Below, piece after piece: positions 56,520 through 64,000 of a stretch of 64,000 nt of DNA (position 1 is its first letter; each line of letters starts with the position of its first letter). The notes below the pieces were generated by a model. That model was given only the letters and a program-made list of their open reading frames with translations, did not search any database and was not told the origin of the DNA. Position numbers and translations under genes: made by a program. Origin of the DNA: Enoplolaimus lenunculus (taxonomy: Eukaryota; Nematoda; Enoplea; Enoplida; Thoracostomopsidae); the NCBI GenBank assembly GCA_030248215.1, contig JASANG010001923.1:51823-115822 (forward strand), given 5' to 3'.

Positions 56520-57123
56520 ATGACACGACTCTGCCGATTATCCGAATGCAACCTGACCACAGTATTGATAACGTTAGTTTTATCGTTTCATTTTGCTATT
56601 AGCAGCGAGTACAGCGGATACGAACTGTTCAAAGTCGCCAATGAAAATCAGCCATCACCAGGTGGCGAACAAATTCGGCCAATCGGATTCGGCGATGCAG
56701 ATCTGAATGATTATGTGCGATTTGGTGAGTTTTTTTTGCTCAACGATATTGTTGATTTTTCTAACTTTTAGCAGGTGTTTGGGCAAGACTTCATTTCGGG
56801 AAAGAATAATATCTCATTTAAAAGTTGCTAGAAAGCGTAGCGAACAACAAATGATAGTTGGCACCTAAAATCATTGAACAAATTAATTTAAAGCGTGTTC
56901 AAATAATGGCAGCTCAGAAATAGGAAATCTATGCGTTTCAATTATATTTAATTTTACAGGCAAAAGATCCAACCTATGGTCTCAAGGTAGCACTGTCGGC
57001 AACATCAATAGAAATTACGTTAAACGCGGCGAGGCCCCTAAAACATCTGAAGGCCTTAGGTGTCAAATAATACCGCTTGCATCGTCTATATTCAACGGCG
57101 GAATCCTTTTGAAATGCGTTTAA
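56520..57123 (+). CDS. RFamide-type neuropeptide precursor, two exons
   Basis: Exon 1 (56520-56724) starts at ATG and ends at donor GTGAGT; exon 2 (56960-57123) follows acceptor TTTTACAG and ends in TAA. The phase-1 join gives 122 residues (369 nt with stop). Residues 1-14 are the N-region, 15-28 a hydrophobic core (VLITLVLSFHFAI), with probable cleavage near AIS/SEYSG. The mature part ends DADLNDYVRFGKRS. RF followed by Gly and Lys-Arg is the classic signal for cleavage and C-terminal amidation, so a peptide ending YVRF-amide is expected. No dibasic site lies between the signal peptide and RFGKR, so the peptide may be about 40 residues. The join completes the amidating Gly codon itself. A second KR (NYVKRGEAP) follows, then a 30-residue tail with two Cys. 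The family is uncertain: it is not a clear NPY/NPF, sulfakinin or myosuppressin. Confidence 0.65.
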
Positions 57124-57464
57124 ATTGAATGGGGATAGTTTAAACTTTAATTTTTGGCTTTCATTGAGGGATATTTTAAGTTGTTTTGATGCATTTTATA
57201 ATTGCTCATAATTGTTGAACGCCTAACTGCTAAAATTACCCCTAAATACGCAGAGGGTTAAGCTTAGGCTTAGGAATATGCACATGGCACTGGTACACTT
57301 TTACGTGCCTGAAAGTCACACTGATCCTTACTTCTAATGTCTCGCGAGTAATTGGTAGCATTAATCACAGCCTTAGGCTAACAGTTAGAGTACTCTGCGT
57401 CAGTGTCGCCGCTGCTGGCTCTTTGTGTCCTCTTGTGGCTCCTCAAAAGCGATATGCCATGCTA
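57124..57464. other. 3' flank of the RFamide gene
   Basis: A short TTAAGCTTAGGCTTAGGAATATGC near 57259 is a fragment of the TTAGGC-bearing hAT-like core. No polyadenylation signal could be fixed. Confidence 0.3.
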
Positions 57465-57830
57465 CTGTAGTGACCTGAATAAGAGAGGGGCTTATCATTA
57501 TTTGGCCTCTCCAGCGGGTACTCTTGTTATTCGATTACGTACAGCTATTTATTGTAGCCCGCCTCCGCCGCCCTTCGTTACTGATATATATTCGGTATTG
57601 CAACTAGCCGTTGAATTAAACGTTTATTTGTCGTGTATCAAAAGCTTGATAGATAATGCAAGGTTATACATACGAATGTACTTTCAAAACTTAAGTACGC
57701 TTTAAAGTTTCGAACTCAACTTTATTTGGTCCTGGAGTCATTTATGATATACGATTAGGGATATTTGACATTTATGGACTCTAATTAGGGTTTAGGGACT
57801 CTATCCGCTTACGGAGTCTTAGGGATACGT
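57465..57830. mobile_element. TA-flanked MITE (CTGTAGTGACCCG family), copy 4, right end lost
   Basis: CTGTAGTGACCTGAATAAGA begins the element, and the interior (CTCTCCAGCGGGTACTC, GGACTCTATCCGCTTACGG) matches copy 3. The right end fades into unrelated sequence, so it is truncated. Confidence 0.55.
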
Positions 57831-58733
57831 ACTCAATCTGATTCAGCTGCAAAATGGGGGATCTTGGTCCAAAATTTACAGTAGCATTTAACTTAATTTT
57901 TTGTACTTTGAATTAACCAAACTTTGCAAAATTGCGAATTTCCACCTTACTCACAAATTCCAGTGAACTTATCAGATGCGGCAGCCAACAGCCAATTTCT
58001 TGACAATAACTCGTTAACCAATCATCTGATTGCGAAACATTTAATACCATTCGACTCATCTTTGCAAACTGCATCTAATGATATATAATTTGTCAAATTT
58101 AAACAATTTTTGGCCACAAGGGGAATTTTGGTACCTTAAACAATCGAATTTTTCAAAAATTGAAATTTAGGCGTGGAATGGTCAAGGAAAATCATGAGAG
58201 CCTGAAATAAGGAAAAAATTTTGAAAATCAAACCATTTTTTGGCAAACGCAGGCTGGGGGATAACGGAAAAACCACACAAATTTTTAGCTAATGTACCAC
58301 TGTTACGATTCAAGTACTTCGTTGTTACGACACGACATTGTAGTTATAAAGAGAAACAAATGTAATCCCAAAGGAGATATGAATTGTTATCAAAGCAATA
58401 AAATAATTTGATAATGGAGCGTAATCCGTATATTATTTCGGGACGGTATCACTTATTTTTTGGGACACTATTATCCAGCCAGTTATTCCATAGTCCGTAA
58501 AAGTGCATCTATTGCAATGTCTTTAAAAATTTCGCGAAGAGCATATATTTCCCGATATCGTTGATATGATAACCAAGGAACGAATTAGGCTCTGCTGTGT
58601 TCTGATAGTGTTTCGTTTTATAAGCGCTCTCGTTTTGTTAATATTTGCATATTGCAACACTTTAAATAGGTGAAAAATAAAATGGGATCTTTTGTTAATA
58701 TTTGTTAACTTGAAAACTGCTATAAAACTATGT
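57831..58733. other. No recognisable gene
   Basis: AT-rich, no feature recognised. Confidence 0.3.
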
Positions 58734-58985
58734 CACTGTAAATTTCAGTAAGTTGATTTTAACTCAGAATGAGTTGAATCAGTCAGTATGAGTTAGGATT
58801 ATCAGAACTCAGAATTTTGACTTGATTCAATTCATTCTGGGTTAATTAATCAACTCTCCCAGGCTCAACTCAACTCAGAGGGAGAATCAACTCAACTCAT
58901 AGTGAGTTAATGTTTTATGATATTAATTCAGAAATAACTAACTCGCTAGCTGAATTGATTAATCAACTGATTTGAATTTACAGAG
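58734..58985. mobile_element. GAGTTGA-type MITE
   Basis: CACTGTAAATTTCAGTAAGT and GATTTGAATTTACAGAG border a long series of ACTCAGAATGAGTTGA-type motifs and their complements. The left end is intact and the right end slightly decayed. Confidence 0.55.
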
Positions 58986-59434
58986 ATAGTACATTGATTT
59001 TAATTTCCAATTTTTATCCAATTCTGACAACAGCAAAATCTTTTTTACGTGAATCGTACTACAATTTCGCGATTTTGGGCCCATATTCTCAAATGTGTAT
59101 AGCAACCATAATACCAAACGCTGATCTTTACAGAAAATGGAAAACAAAACCAATTATACGATTCGGAATGCCAGTTGAAATATAGTAACGCATAGAGAAC
59201 ATAAAAAAATCACTGACGAAAACTTTATTTCTTAAGACTAACAAGCAAACGGCACGTAAAATACTAAGTAGAAGCAAAAATTAATAAAAATCTGCTAATA
59301 AATAAATAGATGACTAATTAAATAAACAAATAAATAAAGACAAATATAAAACCTTTACAGAAAAGACAACTGTTCATAGACTGCATTTTTCTTCAGTTGA
59401 AGAATTGGTATAGTTGTACGCAAATTTTGAATAT

Positions 59435-59638
59435 GGCTTATGTATAGAATAGGGCCGGAACAGTAGTATAAGCATATTCCTATGCCTAAGCCTAAGCCAA
59501 AACCTCAGCCTAAGCGTATGTATGAGCCTATTTCTAAGCCTAAGCGTAAGCCTAAGCAAAAAAAATTTGTCTAAAGCTTAAACTGACTCTATTATAGCCC
59601 CTTCAGAAAACGATCCGGTCCTGTTCTAAACATGGGCC
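59435..59638. mobile_element. hAT-like MITE with (GCCTAA)n core
   Basis: GGCTTATGTATAGAATAGGG and CCTGTTCTAAACATGGGCC are the ends, with two runs of CCTAAGCCTAAGCC. The flanking 8 bp no longer match, so it is older than the copies at 9399 and 28043. Confidence 0.7.
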
Positions 59639-59804
59639 AATGTTATTTTCTTTGGTTAAGTTCATTGAAATTGAGTAAACTTATAAGTGATAATTGTTAT
59701 AATTTGCGCGGTGTAGCGCCCACTTCTAAGTTCCAAAATATTACAATGCCTTATTATAATTCTATGTTAAGTAGTACCATAAAGAGTCCTTCACGAAAGT
59801 TTTG

Positions 59805-59882
59805 CAGTGGATGCCGTAAGGCTCGAACCCTCAATGGGTGGACTACCGGCCCGCTTCTATAACCACTAAGCTACACTATCAC
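59805..59882 (-). repeat. tRNA-like (SINE-type) segment
   Basis: On the minus strand GTAGCTTAGTGGTTATAGAAGC (A-box) is followed by GAGGGTTCGAGCC (near-perfect B-box) with tRNA spacing. The acceptor stem pairs poorly, so a tRNA-derived SINE head is more likely than a functional tRNA. Confidence 0.55.
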
Positions 59883-60119
59883 GTAAACTTTTCGCTACAA
59901 TGGCTGTGTATACCGCAAGTTTGGTACTACAAGATTTGTATATGTATTCGACGGCAAAATCGCATGAGCTGCAGAGCGTCTCTCACATTTCCCATCCAAT
60001 CCCGCTAATATTAATTCATAATAAGCAGTACCATAACCCGCCATTAATTTAATACTGTTGAAAAGTAAAAGGTCAAAAACTATTGTTCACTCAACCAATT
60101 AAAATCTGTAGCGTTTCAG

Positions 60120-60305
60120 GTCCATGTAAAGATCACGGTCGGAACGTTTTTCTGTTAGACTGCATGAGAGCAAGATTATTAATTTTTGCCTAGGCAAGGC
60201 TTCGCCTTATAGGCTTGGGAATAAGCGCATTCTTACGCTTAGGCTTACAATTAGGCTGATGAATATGATTATACTACTGTTACGTCCCTGTTCTATACAT
60301 TGACC
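60120..60305. mobile_element. hAT-like MITE, diverged
   Basis: GGTCCATGTAAAGATCACGG and TCCCTGTTCTATACATTGACC are the ends; the core has TTAGGC-like units. The target duplication is no longer visible. Confidence 0.6.
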
Positions 60306-61132
60306 ACGACCGATTTATATCAAACAATGCATTTTAAAACATATTAGCGCTATAAACTACATCATCTAGGAAAAGTTACTTTTCAGTCATATTTAATTTA
60401 CCGTATTGGATGGTGCGGCATGCTTAACTGTCAATGTATAAAATTTGTACTAAAGCCATAAAGCACAATACAACTTTGCTACGTCGACCAAATCAAGATC
60501 TACCAGAAAGGCATAAATGTGGCAAAAAGGTTCCTATTAAAATATTTCTATACTTTCTGCCTCAAATTAGACTACACTTACAGTTATTTGAAACACCCAA
60601 GCCGATGTTTCGAAATATTATGCACATAACCCGAGGTGCAAATTTCAGAAGTTGTAACGCGAATCTCGAATATAAAAATACAAATGTATACGTCTTCACT
60701 GTCCATTCACAACATCACGTGTCTTGAGTTTTTTAATCGACACACCGTTAGCAGTTATTTTGTCCGAAATGCTCAGAGTCGCGGCAAGAAACACTGGCTA
60801 AAAGTTTAGAAAACGCTGTATAGTCGAACACGTAGCCAGAAAAGGGCCAAGGCGACTCAGACCATCTGGAAATATTTTGTCCCCTAAAGCTATTTGTTTC
60901 AGCTAAAATATACGTTTATCATCAGTTAATGATAGAATTTGTAAGTTATAGGCGGCAAAATGGGCAAATTTTGTAAAATTGAACAAACTATTTTAATGCC
61001 AAGTTCTATGTTTTTAGCAAATCTTTTTGCAGAAAACGCGTCGCTAATTATGCATAGATGTTTCAAAAGATTTTGGCAAAATTTCTTCAACCAAATAGAA
61101 CGTTATATATAAATATATATTATATATAAATA

Positions 61133-61138
<6 letters not shown>
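60306..61138. other. No convincing gene
   Basis: A 97-codon plus-strand frame (60434-60727) has somewhat balanced composition (KVPIKIFLYFLPQIRLHLQL) but no recognisable domain, signal peptide or splice context. Confidence 0.3.

Positions 61139-61195
<57 letters not shown>
61139..61195. repeat. (TA)n microsatellite
   Basis: About 28 uninterrupted TA units, with imperfect ATATTATATATAAATATAT before and TATGTGTATATGTGTGTG after. It can form a cruciform. It is the reason for the Tyr-Ile runs in the local frames. Confidence 0.95.
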
Positions 61196-61202
<7 letters not shown>

Positions 61203-61461
61203 GTGTATATGTGTGTGTTCGTGTTTAAGCCGGATTTCTGTTGGAAAGACGCTATTGTAAACACACGTTCCACCAACTGATTTCCTTGGAGCCCACACCT
61301 TAAAAATTGAATCGGCCATGAAAATGTAAAAAACAGTCGTAAACATACCTTATGTTCACCCATATGAACTTTTTGTCCGATTGAATTGTAAAACAGTGAA
61401 CTTGCAGAGAATGAATTCTAAAATTATTACATTAATTGAAGCAAACACAGTTAAGGCCTGG

Positions 61462-61680
61462 GCCCGTATTCTCAAATGTGTGTAGTTACTCAACAGTTAG
61501 TAATAGGTTTTCAAACAAGCAAACTGCAGCAGCGATAAATATTAAACTCGGCGTATAAGCAGGTCCAATCAAATGCAAAAAATGTGCCAAAATTTTAAAG
61601 TTTTTCGTTAGTCAGTTGGAAATTTACAGGACATGCAACCAAGTGTTAATGTGTGCAATATCCTTTGGAGAATATAAGCA
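61462..61680. mobile_element. MITE with GGGCCCGTATTC end, right end unclear
   Basis: GGGCCCGTATTCTCAAATGT is close to the left end of 14917-15135. A GAGAATATAAGC near 61670 may be the decayed partner. Motifs GTCAGTTGGAAATTTACAGG and AGGACATGC are shared with 50987-51290. Confidence 0.4.
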
Positions 61681-62079
61681 GAAAACTAATATATTTTTAG
61701 TTTAAATCGATAAAACACCGCTAGTCGGCTAGCGAGTGAAAACGTAAAGTCCTCAGTTCGAATTTAGTCTAAGGTTTGCTTGTTAGCTGGTGCCAAAACA
61801 CTAAAGCTAACCATTTCCCCAAAGTGACAGTAAATACAGCACAACCGCTCTAAAAACAAACCTTTGAGGTTCTAAGCGTTAAGCTGAGTTTGAAAAGTAT
61901 CCAAGTTAAGTTTAACAAATTTTAAATTAGATTTTTTCAAAAAATATTATAACAAACCTGCTTAATTAGCAAGACTTTGGAGGTGTTGCCAGAGTGAACT
62001 CGTGAAAGACCCCCGAAAAATGTCGCAGTATATGCCCTGAGTTTTATTAATTCAATATTTAAACGTTTAAACTAACTGT
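61681..62079. other. No recognisable gene
   Basis: A weak tRNA-like pair (TAGTCGGCTAGCG near 61720, AGTTCGAATTTA near 61755) may be a worn SINE. No coding pattern is seen. Confidence 0.3.
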
Positions 62080-62415
62080 TTAGTTAAGTGTTAAACATCT
62101 AACTTGTTTTATCAGTTTCCACGCGAAATCATTTGTTACCACTCTGCCTCGCCACGCTGGACACACTTTTCGTTGAAATTCAATCGGTGGTTTGTTTCGA
62201 TCAATTCCGTACGGATATCTGAAACAAAAAATATTCCGAAAATGAACTGCCGGCTGACAGCATAGGTGTAAGTGGGTAAAACATTTTGTACCCGGACTGC
62301 GCGTTACCGGTGGAAATTGTTCACCCACTGGTATACTCGCGCAAAAATCGATTAACCACAACCCGCCTTTACCGGACCTTATTTTTTCTTCTGTGTTTAA
62401 TACAATTGTGTAATT
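62080..62415 (-). CDS. Unresolved coding candidate, minus strand
   Basis: A strong acceptor (TTTTTTGTTTCAG, about 62227-62240) is followed by a segment open in two frames. One reads YPYGIDRNKPPIEFQRKVCP then AWRGRVVTNDFAWKLIKQ; the other reads IRTELIETNHRLNFNEKCVQ then RGEAEW and a stop. The first frame is also open upstream through the acceptor to about 62415, so splicing is not required. I recognise neither peptide. The plus strand is also partly open here, so both strand and frame are uncertain. Confidence 0.25.
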   Translation of the reverse strand, partial: NYTIVLNTEEKIRSGKGGLWLIDFCASIPVGEQFPPVTRSPGTKCFTHLHLCCQPAVHFRNIFCFRYPYGIDRNKPPIEFQRKVCPAWRGRVVTNDFAWKLIKQVRCLTLN

Positions 62416-62579
62416 TTACAGTATATGGATGTTAGTTACTCGACTTACGTTACAAAAGACTCTTTATAAGTATCTTTGAAAGCAAACCATTCAGTAAAAA
62501 ATGTAACACCAGATAATATTGCACATTACACTTATCACCAATAAAACTAGGTTGCTTGTCGATGGGTGATCATGATCAG

Positions 62580-62833
62580 TTAAGCAAAACGTTCTTCTCT
62601 GTACGAAAAAACGCACATTTCCTTATGGTTTCGTAGCAATTTATCGTACGATTTCATGCAGAAAGCTTGTGAACATATTGTTCCAAGCCAAAGAAAAATA
62701 TAACCCCTACAGGAACAGCGAAGAATTTCTTCAACTACTATATGATAAGCTGTACACCAAAACTTTCTGTTGCAATAAGATATGTGATATTCAATCATAC
62801 ATGGGCCAAATTCAGCGAGAACCACAATCTTAG
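62580..62833 (+). CDS. Unresolved last-exon candidate, plus strand
   Basis: One plus-strand frame is open for about 85 codons to a TAG. After a possible acceptor (TTTCATGCAG, 62660) it reads KLVNILFQAKEKYNPYRNSE, then EFLQLLYDKLYTKTFCCNKI, then CDIQSYMGQIQREPQS. The composition looks coding and the frame has no ATG at its start, as expected for a terminal exon. The opposite strand is also open but is Cys/Trp-rich and less natural. No family is recognised and no upstream exon was found. Confidence 0.25.
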
Positions 62834-64000
62834 CAACCTGCTTTATATGTGAGGGATATTAGCTATGTACTTTAAACCGCTATTTTCCGTTTTTATGAAA
62901 TTTTCAGGCGGGTAAAGAATCACAAATTTTTACCCGCGGTTAGCCGCGGGTAGCGTGCAGCTCTGCCCACTTTTGCAAGCTACTGCAACCATATATTAGC
63001 TTTAGAATTGGATCTATTGCACCAAATATTCTTTATTTTTTCCATACACACTTGCACACTTTGTTTAGAGCACTTTTCAAGATTAATTTCCAGAGGGCAA
63101 CACAAACTGCGCATTTGCTTCAAAAAAATTTTGTCTCAGAAATGAGAAAAAATCATGGCTTTTTGTGCGCAATAAAGCATTGTTAAAATATTATACAATT
63201 CTTACGTTGGTGGGAATGTTATCGGTGGTTCCTTTAGTGTTTTGTCGAAAACCGTAAGCTCTTTGTTATACTTCCGCACCTACAATAAACACGCTAATGT
63301 TTGCAGTATTTTCTACATCAAATAAAGACATTGTCAATTTTTTACTGGTAGTTTTTAGAACGATCTCTAAATTTAAGTTATGAATCCACCTTCGTTTTAA
63401 CTGTTTAAATATAACATTAATTCAAAATTAACCAGAATTTGCCAGTAGTCGGCTTTTTAAGGGTTTTAAAATGTGGTTTTTTCTAGTAGATTTAGGCCCG
63501 TAGCCAGCTCACGTTGCTAGGGGGGCTAAACAATTTTTCAGGAGGGGATACAAGGGTTTTCGTTGACTTACAAGTAAGTTTGAAAATTTTCTAGGACGAT
63601 CCAAAATTTTTCTAGGTTTTGCAGGAGCCCCTTACACTCCTTTGGCTGTAGGCCGGTAAGTTTATGCTTACAAAACATTATAAACTGCTACAACTGACCG
63701 AATATACCCGGATTCATCGCGGAACCAGATCATCAGCTAGAGCCAAGCTCACACACAATGGCTTTACAATAAATTAGGCCAGGAAAGTTAGAGTCTGCAG
63801 AAAAATTATTCACAGTGAAAACGATCTCATGGTGTATAACCAAATATCCGTTTCCGTCATTTTACTATTCGTTTACATCATACTAGTAATTTTTATACAT
63901 ACTACGCATAGTGTATTTTTTTCCTGCTGCGACGATATTAACAAAATTATAATATGTATAACAAATTGAACTAGTATGCAGTCTAAGATCTAGGTTCAGA
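62834..64000. other. No recognisable gene; second CCGTAGCCAGC repeat
   Basis: 63495-63660 carries CCCGTAGCCAGCTCACGTTG and the same order of blocks as 24826-25000. The last 200 bp has ATATCCGTTTCCGTCATTTTAC, which recalls ends of the GTAAACGG family. Confidence 0.4.

Noticed and set aside
56640-56740. Prolactin-releasing-peptide-like motif IRPIGFG next to YVRFG
   Set aside because: It resembles the IRPVGRFG ending of PrRP but lacks the Arg before Phe and any cleavage site, so I treat it as coincidence.
61044-61363. Tyr-Ile repeat proteins on the minus strand
   Set aside because: They are translations of the (TA)n tract.
62226-62345. Trypsin-like C-terminus (IFARVYQWVNNF) upstream of the 62 kb candidate exon
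   Set aside because: A stop lies just upstream in frame with no usable acceptor, and no catalytic-domain motif was found nearby.

Overview
This window reads as a piece of an animal (metazoan, probably invertebrate) nuclear genome. It is AT-rich, has very little coding sequence, has GT-AG introns, and is densely packed with short non-autonomous DNA transposons (MITEs), tRNA-derived SINE pieces, minisatellites and microsatellites. I see no bacterial-type operons, no rRNA and no CRISPR array. The animal assignment rests mainly on two spliced genes: a bHLH gene of the TAL/SCL class (2707-5850, minus strand) and a secreted RFamide-type neuropeptide precursor (56520-57123, plus strand). I cannot name the phylum.

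Layout. 0-7 kb: MITEs, then the three-exon TAL-type gene, whose first intron is about 83 percent transposon (a TA-flanked MITE and a 1.6 kb hAT-like element full of an ~80 bp minisatellite). 7-32 kb: gene-poor DNA with many copies of a hAT-like MITE carrying (TTAGGC)n, a palindromic MITE full of TGAGTCA motifs, foldback elements built on GCAAGT/GCAGCTGC motifs, CAGGGTGCAACCGG elements, and piggyBac-like and Harbinger-like MITEs. One weak secreted-peptide candidate lies at 14.2 kb and a 39-residue micro-ORF at 17.2 kb. 33-36 kb: a perfect 15 x 23 bp satellite, a SINE with a tRNA-like head, and a 3 x ~212 bp tandem repeat. 39.7-46.1 kb: a GC-richer 6.3 kb block that interrupts a SINE and is flanked by a short target duplication; it looks like a fossil retroelement-type insertion, contains a TATA/CCAAT promoter-like cluster and a ~180 bp tandem repeat, and has no recognisable protein. 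46-51 kb: two coding-like regions on the minus strand that I cannot name, MITEs, a GC-rich 33 bp minisatellite and a long near-perfect hairpin. 51-64 kb: weak exon candidates, more MITEs, the RFamide precursor, an (AT)n tract, and two unresolved exon candidates at 62 kb.

The two recognisable genes do not work in a shared pathway that the sequence reveals. The dominant feature of the window is nested, recent and repeated transposon activity: at least seven insertions keep a clean 8-bp, 3-bp or TTAA target duplication.
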